A stretch of 15,505 nt of DNA from Firmicutes bacterium CAG:238 (GTDB lineage Bacteria > Bacillota > Clostridia > Peptostreptococcales > Anaerovoracaceae): contig FR882000.1 of assembly GCA_000435615.1 (NCBI GenBank), positions 1-15,505 on the forward strand, read 5' to 3'. Position 1 is the first letter of the stretch. Every line of letters begins with the position of its first letter. A program made the translations under genes and the position numbers. Below the pieces are notes generated by a model. That model saw only the letters and a program-made list of their open reading frames with translations. It was not told the origin of the DNA and did no database searches. This document shows positions 1-5,688 of the stretch, in pieces.

Positions 1-27
1 TTTTTTGAAAAACTTGTATGTAAACAC

Positions 28-71
28 GCGAAAACCCACTGGGAAATCCTCAGCGGGCTTTCGCATTTTTT
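28..71 (+). terminator. Rho-independent terminator-like hairpin of an upstream gene
   Basis: Arms at 28-41 and 51-64 form a 14-position stem around a 9-nt loop, followed by A and six Ts (66-71). Read as plus-strand RNA the stem has two A-C mismatches. Read as minus-strand RNA the same positions become G-U wobbles, but no T-run follows on that side. The most likely role is the end of a plus-strand gene lying left of the window. A bidirectional role is possible. Confidence 0.6.
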
Positions 72-131
72 GTTGCTTCACAGACGAAACTCAAGTATAT
101 TATAAAAAGGAATCAAAATCCCTTATTTTTT

Positions 132-157
132 TGTAACGAAACCCCGCTTTACGTTAC
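132..157 (+). promoter_or_regulatory. Candidate ECF-type promoter of the sigma/anti-sigma operon
   Basis: TGTAACGAAA at 132-141 resembles the AAC-containing -35 element of ECF sigma promoters. CGTTAC at 152-157 fits an ECF -10 element, with about 14 bp between the cores. Transcription would begin near 165, about 18 nt before the AGGAGG site. GTAACG (133-138) and CGTTAC (152-157) are also exact inverted repeats. ECF operons often activate themselves, which fits this position; that is inference. A weaker housekeeping-type alternative is TTCACA (77-82) with TATAAA (101-106). Confidence 0.45.
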
Positions 158-196
158 TCACTATATGAAAGCAAGCGTAGGAAAGGAGGAAAGCGT

Positions 197-694
197 ATGC
201 CATCACCAAACATGGATGAAATTTATCACCGTCATGCGAAGTCGGTTTATGCTTTTCTTCTTGCCAAAACCGCGGACAGCATGCTCGCAGAGGAGATGAC
301 GCAGGAGACTTTTTATCAGGCGGTGAAGTCGATTGGCAGCTTCAAGGGAGAAAGCAGCGTGTCCACGTGGCTGATTGGAATTGCAAATAATGTTTTGAAA
401 GGGTATTTTCGCAAGCAGAAGAGGCAAGCCGAAGATGCGCTGCCTGATACCGAAATTGCGGTGTTCGGCGGCACATCCACGGAAGATATCGTGCTGAGAA
501 GCATGGATACCATCAGCCTCATGCAGGCAATGCACAGGCTGCCGGAACCTTATCGGGAGGTTTTGCACCTGCGGCTGACGGCGGATCTTTCATTTAAAGA
601 AATCGGTCAGATTATGGAGCGCACGGAAAACTGGGCGCGCGTGACTTACTATCGCGGAAAAGAAAAGCTTTTAAAGGGGGTTGAAATAGAATGA
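197..694 (+). CDS. ECF-subfamily RNA polymerase sigma factor
   Basis: This 165-residue protein has the two-domain layout of ECF (group 4) sigma factors. Region sigma-2 spans about residues 9-76 and includes EEMTQETFYQAV and a basic end FRKQKRQ. Region sigma-4 spans about 108-161, with LPEPYREVLHLRL, then LSFKEIGQIM and a helix containing ARVTYYRGKEKL. Length is typical for the family. The start is fixed by AAAGGAGG at 183-190 before ATG. Its TGA overlaps the ATG of the next gene (ATGA), a zinc-type anti-sigma factor, so it is very likely held inactive at the membrane until an envelope signal arrives. An ECF-like promoter just upstream suggests autoregulation. One small deviation is ENWARVTYYRGKEKL where many ECF factors read S.g.VKsrl.RAr..L. 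The signal and regulon cannot be read from the sequence. Confidence 0.93.
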   Translation: MPSPNMDEIYHRHAKSVYAFLLAKTADSMLAEEMTQETFYQAVKSIGSFKGESSVSTWLIGIANNVLKGYFRKQKRQAEDALPDTEIAVFGGTSTEDIVLRSMDTISLMQAMHRLPEPYREVLHLRLTADLSFKEIGQIMERTENWARVTYYRGKEKLLKGVEIE

Positions 695-1749
695 AAACAA
701 ACAAGATACCATGTGCAGTTATCAAAGACCTGCTCCCGTCTTATGCAGAGGATTTGACAAGCCCGGAAACGTGTGAGCTCGTGCGGGAACATCTGCAGGA
801 GTGTCCGGACTGCCAATCCGTCTATGAGGCGATGCACGAAGAAATTCCGACGGAGGCGGAGAAAACTTCCGGGGCTGCCGCAGATTCGCCGGAAATCGAC
901 TATCTCAAAAAAGTCAGAAATACAGGGCGAAAAAAGATTATCGCAGCCGTTCTTGCCGTTCTTCTGCTTGCAGGCGGTGCGGTATTTGCGAAGGTATATT
1001 TATACGGAAGCCCGATTGACGATTTTCATATGACGGTGAGCAGTCAATGTGTGGAAGCATCAACGGAGACCGGGGAAAGCGGAGAATCCGAGGATTTTAT
1101 GATATTCAGCTGCTGGATTGAAGGAACGCGCGGACAGGCGTTTACGCACTATAAAATACGGGAAACCGATGAGGGGAAAGAAGTTGTCCTTTATGCGGCA
1201 CCTGCTTCGATTTTCCACAAGGATCTCACCATGCAGATTTGGATTCCGGAAGGGACAGAAAGCATCACCATCAAGGGCGATACCTATGGTGAATATGGAT
1301 GGATTACGAAAAGAGCGAAGGAGCTTTTTGCCGCGCGCAATCCGTATATCGGTGACATCAGTGCGGACCAGAAGATAGCGAATCTTCTCGGGGTCGGCGA
1401 AAAATTAGGAAGCTACACGAATAAGCTCGATACTGAGGAAAAGGAAGGATGGGAATATCCGTACGGCTGGGAACTCATATTCGATGAGCCATGGAAAGAC
1501 GCAGAAAGGCGCAGCGAAAAGATGAAAAACTATGCCTACGCACTGATTGCGCTCATTGATAACTGCGGAGAAATCAGCTGGACCTATACAACGGAAGACG
1601 AGAAAACGCATACCGAAAGTGTAACGCTCGCAGATTGGAAGGCGGAATACCCGAATGATAATATCCACCCGTATTTCCGCCTTGAGTTAAAGGATTATTC
1701 GAGGTATGACTACTATGTGCAGTGGCTTTTGACGAAGCTGGATATATAG
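691..1749 (+). CDS. Membrane anti-sigma factor with N-terminal zinc-finger domain
   Basis: This 352-residue protein has an N-terminal cytoplasmic zinc anti-sigma signature: C8, then H34-x3-C38-x2-C41. A single hydrophobic span at about 83-103, preceded by a basic RKK stretch, would place the rest outside the membrane. The C-terminal region of about 250 residues has no family I recognise. It is acidic and rich in aromatic residues, and is likely the sensory or regulatory ectodomain. Start ATG overlaps the sigma stop codon, with AAAGGGGG just upstream (674-681), so the pair is translationally coupled. In related ZAS proteins the zinc domain binds and blocks the cognate sigma factor, and release may need proteolysis. 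That mechanism is inferred here. The stop codon lies within the left arm of a strong hairpin shared with the convergent hipT gene. Confidence 0.85.
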   Translation: MKTNKIPCAVIKDLLPSYAEDLTSPETCELVREHLQECPDCQSVYEAMHEEIPTEAEKTSGAAADSPEIDYLKKVRNTGRKKIIAAVLAVLLLAGGAVFAKVYLYGSPIDDFHMTVSSQCVEASTETGESGESEDFMIFSCWIEGTRGQAFTHYKIRETDEGKEVVLYAAPASIFHKDLTMQIWIPEGTESITIKGDTYGEYGWITKRAKELFAARNPYIGDISADQKIANLLGVGEKLGSYTNKLDTEEKEGWEYPYGWELIFDEPWKDAERRSEKMKNYAYALIALIDNCGEISWTYTTEDEKTHTESVTLADWKAEYPNDNIHPYFRLELKDYSRYDYYVQWLLTKLDI

Positions 1750-1773
1750 GCTTTTATTTAAGCCTATATATCC
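1740..1773. terminator. Convergent 14-bp stem-loop, possible bidirectional terminator
   Basis: A perfect 14-bp inverted repeat (1740-1753 with 1760-1773, loop of 6) sits exactly where the anti-sigma gene and hipT converge. It contains the anti-sigma stop codon in one arm and the hipT stop codon at the loop edge. Only TTT follows on the plus strand and no T-run follows on the minus strand. It may therefore stabilise mRNA 3' ends or act as a weak terminator for both operons. Confidence 0.5.
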
Positions 1774-2716
1774 TTTCGGAAATCAGTTCCGAGGTTTTTG
1801 ATTTCAGTTCATCGGAAAGATAGGAAGCTTCGCATGCTGCAAGAAATGCATTTTCAAGATGACACAGCTTGTTCATCATTTTTTCTGCCGCACTTGGTAA
1901 AATTTCGCAATTTTGCGCGAACGCGAGAAAATCCTTCCGATGAATATTTCTTTTTTTTCCGTTCAAGGTCAGTGCCAGTTCTTCATTATCCTCAGGCAGA
2001 ACAATATTGACCGGCAGCATATCGTATGCCGCTGACAGAGAAAATTTACGACTTCCGGGGGCATCTTCAATGAGTGAAAAGTTTTTCAGATGCATATCGG
2101 AGTTGCCGATGACATAGGAAAAAACGACACGCAGAAATAACTCAGACAGGTCAAGGCCTACCTGCTGCGAATACTGTTTTACTATTTTTCCACATTTTTC
2201 ATATGAGCCTTTGTATTTGTCAATTGTGAGCCTTTCCGAAAGTTGACAAAAATCCTCCATTGCGTAAAGCTGAGTGGCGCCGGACTCATCGACATTGCGG
2301 TCGATTCGCCTAGTGATGTAAGCATATTGCCCGCCATTCTTAATCAGTGCATGAGGGACTGTTTGTATTCCCGCAAGTTTTGCCGCGCGCATCGCGAAGT
2401 CCTCAAACTCAGGAAGCATTTCGTATTCGTCGGTTTGCGGTTTTAAAATGTAACCGGCGGGATAATCGACAATGGTTAATCTTGCATCGATGTCTGTCGA
2501 TAAGTGCAGAGAAAGTTTTTTCTGTACACCCGGCACGGTCAGCCCTTGTGTGATTGCAGCGTTTGCAAGTTCTTCAAATTTTTCTTTGTTCAAATCAAGC
2601 TTCGGCATTTTGGTTGTGCCGAAGAATTTTTTTATGCAGCGACGATGCCAGCTGTGAAGCCTTTCCTCATCTGAAGCATGTATCCCAATTTCCGTTCCGC
2701 AGCATAAACACCTCAT
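1754..2716 (-). CDS. hipT: HipT-type serine/threonine kinase toxin (HipA C-terminal core)
   Basis: This 320-residue HipA-family kinase lacks the HipA N-terminal subdomain, which is encoded separately next door. Visible motifs are a Gly-rich loop TVPGVQKKLSL (60-70), ATP-contact K92 in YILKP, E104 in the FEDF helix, ITRRIDR (134-140), MEDFCQLS (153-160), the catalytic stretch IGNSDMHLKN (203-212, D207), and the DFG-like AAYDMLP (229-235, D232). An N-terminal C3-x2-C6...H24-x2-C27 cluster could bind zinc, as in many split HipA relatives. Characterised HipT from E. coli O127 phosphorylates tryptophanyl-tRNA synthetase; the target here is unknown. In that HipT the loop carries an S-I-S autophosphorylation motif, whereas here it is T60-V61-P62. 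The start overlaps the hipS stop (ATGA) and has its own GAGGG site, so this is a designed split, not a frameshift of hipA. The region looks more AT-rich than its neighbours, which suggests transfer. Confidence 0.88.
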   Translation of the reverse strand: MRCLCCGTEIGIHASDEERLHSWHRRCIKKFFGTTKMPKLDLNKEKFEELANAAITQGLTVPGVQKKLSLHLSTDIDARLTIVDYPAGYILKPQTDEYEMLPEFEDFAMRAAKLAGIQTVPHALIKNGGQYAYITRRIDRNVDESGATQLYAMEDFCQLSERLTIDKYKGSYEKCGKIVKQYSQQVGLDLSELFLRVVFSYVIGNSDMHLKNFSLIEDAPGSRKFSLSAAYDMLPVNIVLPEDNEELALTLNGKKRNIHRKDFLAFAQNCEILPSAAEKMMNKLCHLENAFLAACEASYLSDELKSKTSELISERIYRLK

Positions 2717-3048
2717 AACCTACCCTCTTTTCTGATACTGACATCTCCGATGCTGTCGCGGCATACCGCAAGCAGCAAGCCAAATCTGTCCTGGGGTTCT
2801 ATTTTCCAGTTTCGATTTACAACGGCAAGAAGCCAGCCTTCCGGAATCAAACCATCAAAAAAAGGAAACAATACGCCGGAGCGGTAAGGTTCCTTCCTGA
2901 GCGGCAAGGTTAAGCTTACCGGCAAGGCACTGCCTTGTGTCAAATAATCTTTATCATAGCAAAATTGATAGCCATCCTCGGTTTCCTCCAAAATACCTGC
3001 AAATTGATTTTGAACGAAAACACTTGCTTTTCGATATGCTTCACTCAT
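2713..3048 (-). CDS. hipS: HipS-type protein (HipA N-terminal subdomain 1)
   Basis: This 111-residue protein matches the N-terminal 'couple_hipA' subdomain of HipA as a stand-alone polypeptide. It has the typical FVQNQFAGIL opening, TQGSALPVSLTLPL (37-50), the family motif FFDGLIPEGW (63-72) and DSIGDVSI (98-105). In the known HipBST systems HipS, not HipB, neutralises the HipT kinase, by inserting an aromatic residue toward the active site. W72 is an obvious candidate for that residue here (inference). The gene has a strong GGAGGA site (minus strand, near 3055-3060). It overlaps hipB upstream and hipT downstream by 4 nt each, favouring balanced translation of the complex. Its length is close to that of known HipS proteins (about 100 residues). 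Confidence 0.87.
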   Translation of the reverse strand: MSEAYRKASVFVQNQFAGILEETEDGYQFCYDKDYLTQGSALPVSLTLPLRKEPYRSGVLFPFFDGLIPEGWLLAVVNRNWKIEPQDRFGLLLAVCRDSIGDVSIRKEGRL

Positions 3049-3260
3049 ACATCATCCTCCTGCTTTCGTTTTGCTGCGGGCACGGCTTCTGCGCCAAACA
3101 TAGACAAAGCTTGATTTACTTTGTCAAGACGAACAGTCTCCTTACCCTGTTCTAATTCTCTGACAAACCGCAGTCCCAGCCCGGCGCGCATGGCAAATTC
3201 TTCTTGTGTAAGCCCGGCTTTTTTTCTTTGTTCTTTAATATATTGTCCAATTGTGTTCAT
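3045..3260 (-). CDS. hipB: HipB-type XRE-family repressor, antitoxin operon regulator
   Basis: This is a 71-residue helix-turn-helix protein of the XRE/Cro-CI family. Residues 6-58 hold the domain, with IKEQRKKAGLTQEEFAMRAG followed by a recognition helix LGLRFVRELEQGK. The C-terminal tail is short and charged. I chose ATG at 3260. A longer open frame to 3338 would start inside an operator repeat and would translate an AT-rich promoter region. The gene starts an operon with hipS and hipT, and HipB is expected to bind the three dyads upstream and repress all three genes. In HipBST systems HipB adds DNA binding and augments neutralisation. No good Shine-Dalgarno lies at the usual spacing; the likely promoter would place +1 at or next to the ATG (see findings). 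Confidence 0.85.
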   Translation of the reverse strand: MNTIGQYIKEQRKKAGLTQEEFAMRAGLGLRFVRELEQGKETVRLDKVNQALSMFGAEAVPAAKRKQEDDV

Positions 3261-3267
3261 ACTATTT

Positions 3268-3296
3268 AAAATAGCACCTTTCGGGTATAATTTCAA
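3268..3296 (-). promoter_or_regulatory. Likely hipBST promoter, extended -10 type
   Basis: Read on the minus strand, TTGAAA (3296-3291) and TATTTT (3273-3268) are 17 bp apart. A TG one base upstream of the -10 hexamer makes it an extended -10. Operator A lies in the spacer, so bound HipB would exclude RNA polymerase. Transcription would begin near 3261, directly beside the hipB start codon. Confidence 0.6.
3272..3289. promoter_or_regulatory. HipB operator copy A (left half degenerate)
   Basis: TAGCA-N8-GTATA, sharing the core CCTTTCGG and the right half-site with copies B and C. It lies between the -35 and -10 elements of the hip promoter. Its left half matches the consensus less well. Confidence 0.6.
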
Positions 3297-3312
3297 GTAA
3301 AAATACAAAAAA

Positions 3313-3330
3313 TACACCCTTTCAGGTATA
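3313..3330. promoter_or_regulatory. HipB operator copy B
   Basis: TACAC-N8-GTATA, with centre 41 bp from copy A, about four helical turns, so both face the same side of the DNA. One mismatch from a perfect dyad in the left half, and CAGG instead of CGGG in the core. Confidence 0.65.
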
Positions 3331-3352
3331 AAAAACATAAAATATAAAAAAA

Positions 3353-3370
3353 TATACCCTTTCGGGTATA
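3353..3370. promoter_or_regulatory. HipB operator copy C (perfect dyad)
   Basis: TATACCCTTTCGGGTATA is a perfect 7-bp inverted repeat with a 4-bp centre. Equivalently it is TATAC-N8-GTATA, the 5-8-5 layout of the E. coli HipB operator TATCC-N8-GGATA. Its centre is 40 bp from copy B. It ends 20 bp from the stop codon of the upstream transporter gene. Confidence 0.7.
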
Positions 3371-3390
3371 TTCAGCGCGAATGCCGTCTG

Positions 3391-4803
3391 CTACAGCAGC
3401 GGCAGCTTATTCAGTATAATCGTGAAGATAACCATTCCGAACAGTGCGAACGGATAGGTTGCGCCGTATCCTGCGCCCGGGTCGTCGCTTCCGACCGCGT
3501 CTGTAGCGGCGCCGAGGCCCGGAGTGGAGGTCATGCCTCCGCAGATTGCGCCGGAAAGCATAATCCAGTTCAGTTTAAATACATAGCGGCCAACGAAGAA
3601 ACCCGCCATGATGGCAACCGCACCGACCCCCAGACTTACGAGTGCAAGCGTAATGCCGGAACCTGTAAGTGCATCAACAGCACCGTAGCCGTAATTAAGA
3701 CCGACAATCGCAAGGAAGAATGCAAGGCCGAGTTCGCGGATAATTGCAAGGACTTTCGGGTCCATGCGGAACGAAAGCGGACCGATTTTTCCGATATAGC
3801 CCAGAATCAGAGAGCCGATCAGAATGCCGCCCGTCGATTCGAGGCTGACATAGCCGAGCGGGCCCATGTATATTTTGATTGAGCCCAGCAGATACCCTGC
3901 AAAGCATACGATTGCAAATGACAGAATGCTGAAATCCGTTGTTTCCACCTCGCGTATGCCGCCGACTTCACGCGCGGATTCCATCTCCCGGCGGTAGGCC
4001 AGTTTCTCCGCCTCCACATCGAAGCGGAAGATGACACTGAGGAAGTTTACAGCCAGAATTACGATGATGACACCGAACGGATAGCCGACTGCGGAGCCGA
4101 TTCCGACCTGCGCGGTCGCTTGATTTATGTATGCCTGTTTTTGGCCTTTTGAGAGCGACGGAGTGTTTTCGAGAGTCACATCCGCATATTTATCGTCGAG
4201 TGCAAGTACCGTCAGGATTGTCTCTTTTTCTTTATCAGGAAGATTTGCGAAGTTATCGGCGTATTCGTTTGCCTGAAGCTCGGAGGTTTCAAGAGCGGAA
4301 GCAAGCCCCGGAGAGCTTGTCATAGCGCCTGTGTAGACGCCGGCAACCGCATAGGAATTCGTGTCTTTGCAGATTGCCGTGCAGGCATAGGTTGCGCCCG
4401 CGCCGACCAAAGTAATCAAAAGGCCGAGGACGACGAATTTCGAGCCATATTTTTTGAGGACGATTGCAAGGTCTTTGGATGCCAGAAGGCCGACGGCCGC
4501 AACGAAGAAGAAAAGTGCTGCGGTGAAGAAATACGAGTTGATGACTTTTCCGCCGTTTCCTTCCATAATCTGCGCTGCGGCTTTGAAGCCTGCCGCGGTT
4601 TCATCGCCTGCATTGTATAGTTTCTGAGCAAAGCCGTAAACCACGAAGCCGACTGCAAGACCGACGAACATGGCACCCGATGTTCCGAAGCTGAATTTGC
4701 TGAACTTGATTTTGCCGAACAAAAGTCCGAGCGCAACGGTTACGAACATCAGAACGAAAGGGTTCAGGGCAATGCCCACGATGTCAAATTTTATAAAATC
4801 CAT
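3391..4803 (-). CDS. AspT/YidE/YbjL-family duplicated membrane transporter
   Basis: This 470-residue polytopic membrane protein is built from two homologous halves. Each half carries the signature of the aspartate-alanine exchanger (AAE) family: GAMTSSPGL at 159-167 and GGMTSTPGL at 422-430. Each is followed by a YPF motif (YPFG 241-244, YPFALFG 450-456). Family members exchange or export small anionic metabolites; the substrate here is unknown. Usual members have about 550 residues with two cytoplasmic RCK/TrkA_C domains between the halves. Here the middle holds only a hydrophilic insert (about 175-230) and a short charged loop (261-290). The start is ATG at 4803 with GGGAGG seven bases upstream; a TTG five codons earlier lies within that ribosome binding site and is unlikely. 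It has its own promoter and could read through into the hip operon, since no clear terminator is seen after it. Confidence 0.85.
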   Translation of the reverse strand: MDFIKFDIVGIALNPFVLMFVTVALGLLFGKIKFSKFSFGTSGAMFVGLAVGFVVYGFAQKLYNAGDETAAGFKAAAQIMEGNGGKVINSYFFTAALFFFVAAVGLLASKDLAIVLKKYGSKFVVLGLLITLVGAGATYACTAICKDTNSYAVAGVYTGAMTSSPGLASALETSELQANEYADNFANLPDKEKETILTVLALDDKYADVTLENTPSLSKGQKQAYINQATAQVGIGSAVGYPFGVIIVILAVNFLSVIFRFDVEAEKLAYRREMESAREVGGIREVETTDFSILSFAIVCFAGYLLGSIKIYMGPLGYVSLESTGGILIGSLILGYIGKIGPLSFRMDPKVLAIIRELGLAFFLAIVGLNYGYGAVDALTGSGITLALVSLGVGAVAIMAGFFVGRYVFKLNWIMLSGAICGGMTSTPGLGAATDAVGSDDPGAGYGATYPFALFGMVIFTIILNKLPLL

Positions 4804-4837
4804 GAAATTTCCTCCCAAGTATTAAATCAACTATTTT

Positions 4838-4865
4838 ATTATATCAAATAAAAAGGGAAGCACAA
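4838..4865 (-). promoter_or_regulatory. Sigma-A-type promoter of the AspT-like transporter
   Basis: On the minus strand a perfect TATAAT (4843-4838) is preceded by TTGTGC (4865-4860) at 16 bp. Transcription would start near 4831, giving a leader of about 28 nt with the GGGAGG site. Confidence 0.55.
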
Positions 4866-4887
4866 CCGCATATGGGGCAAAAAATCC

Positions 4888-4919
4888 CAAAAAATGACCG
4901 TAAAAATGTTCATTTTTTG
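4888..4919. repeat. 10-bp perfect inverted repeat in the divergent promoter region
   Basis: CAAAAAATGA (4888-4897) and TCATTTTTTG (4910-4919) are exact inverted repeats around 12 bp. The right arm overlaps the weak -35 of the prepilin peptidase operon. It could be an operator or just A/T-rich chance pairing. Confidence 0.35.
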
Positions 4920-4937
4920 TACAAATCATGGTATGAT
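4909..4937 (+). promoter_or_regulatory. Possible promoter of the prepilin peptidase-truA operon
   Basis: TATGAT (4932-4937) is preceded at 17 bp by TTCATT (4909-4914), which matches the -35 consensus poorly. +1 would fall near 4944, just before AAAGGAG, leaving a very short leader. No better candidate was seen between 4804 and 4958. Confidence 0.35.
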
Positions 4938-4958
4938 AAGACCCAAAGGAGTGAGAAA

Positions 4959-5678
4959 ATGGATTCGCATTTCAGCATGATTATTATATGTGCCGTGTTT
5001 CTGCTTATCGGGGTTATCCTCGGCAACGGAGCAGTTTGGATATTTAACAGAATCCCGGGCAAGTGGCTGGTCGATTACGGAGAAGAACCGGACGAGGAAC
5101 TTTTGCATCCGAGCTGTCAGAGGATAAAAAGCACGCCATGGAAGTATGTTTTCACGGGATTTTTTATTGTGGTGGGCATCAAGATGGGGATTGACAACCC
5201 GTTTTACGCTTTTGCGGCGGTGCTTGCGGTATGGCTTCTGCTCGAAATGTCAATTGCCGATATAAAATATATGATTGTGCCGGACCAGTTTCTCCTGATG
5301 CTGCTTGTGTGCGGGCTCGGAATGATACCGCAGACGGAGGGCGGCCCGCTTGACTGCCTGATCGGGGCAGCCATAGGACTTGTGCTTACAGGGACAATCG
5401 CACTTATCGGAAGACTTGTGTATAGGAAAAGCGCAGTGGGGGGAGCCGACATTAAGCTTTTTACCGCCTTGGGGCTTTTGACGGGGATGAAAGGGATTCT
5501 CTTTATCTTTGTTGTAAGCACATTTGCGAGTGCGGGGCATTTTGCATGGCTTCTGCTCGGAAAAAGGGCAAAGCGCACGGACGAACGGCCGATGGTTCCG
5601 TATATTACAGGGGCTGCGGTTTTGTACATGGTATTTTTCCGCGATTTGTTGTATAATGGATTTAGTATCGTGCTTTAG
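4959..5678 (+). CDS. Prepilin peptidase, A24 aspartyl protease family
   Basis: This 239-residue polytopic membrane protein shows both catalytic aspartates of type IV prepilin peptidases. D101 lies in SIADIKYMIVPD (family pattern D-x6-PD) and D164 in GGADIKL (a GxGD-type motif). The N-terminal segment GNGAVWIFNRIPGKW (22-36) resembles the usual GSFLNVVIYRLP..W opening. The cytoplasmic cysteine-rich loop of methylating enzymes is reduced to a short stretch with one cysteine, so N-methylation activity is doubtful. The enzyme would cut leader peptides of type IV pilin-like or Tad pilins, but no pilus genes are in this window. The start at 4959 follows AAAGGAG (4945-4951) at good spacing; a longer frame from 4872 has no such site and runs through the divergent promoter region. 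It heads the eight-gene unit and stops 10 nt before truA. Confidence 0.85.
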   Translation: MDSHFSMIIICAVFLLIGVILGNGAVWIFNRIPGKWLVDYGEEPDEELLHPSCQRIKSTPWKYVFTGFFIVVGIKMGIDNPFYAFAAVLAVWLLLEMSIADIKYMIVPDQFLLMLLVCGLGMIPQTEGGPLDCLIGAAIGLVLTGTIALIGRLVYRKSAVGGADIKLFTALGLLTGMKGILFIFVVSTFASAGHFAWLLLGKRAKRTDERPMVPYITGAAVLYMVFFRDLLYNGFSIVL

Positions 5679-5688
5679 GAAAGGATTT

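Noticed and set aside
1754..3048. hipS and hipT as a single hipA broken by frameshift
   Set aside because: Each has its own ribosome binding site and ATGA junction, the break is at the domain boundary, and hipT begins with a Cys/His cluster not found in HipA.
3261..3338. Longer hipB starting at 3338
   Set aside because: The extra 26 residues would be translated from operator copies and the promoter; the HTH domain begins right after the ATG at 3260.
4804..4818. TTG start for the AspT-like transporter
   Set aside because: The TTG abuts the GGGAGG site itself, so it cannot be the initiation codon served by that site; ATG at 4803 is placed correctly.
4872..4958. Longer prepilin peptidase starting at 4872
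   Set aside because: It has no ribosome binding site and runs through the divergent promoter region; the ATG at 4959 has AAAGGAG and fits the membrane topology.
5652..5657. TATAAT just before truA as a separate promoter
   Set aside because: No acceptable -35 at 16-18 bp and no TG extension; it lies in coding sequence and may be chance.
5524..5688. Longer TruA starting within the prepilin peptidase gene
   Set aside because: The extension is out of frame with a confident gene and outside the TruA fold; ATG at 5689 has a strong ribosome binding site.
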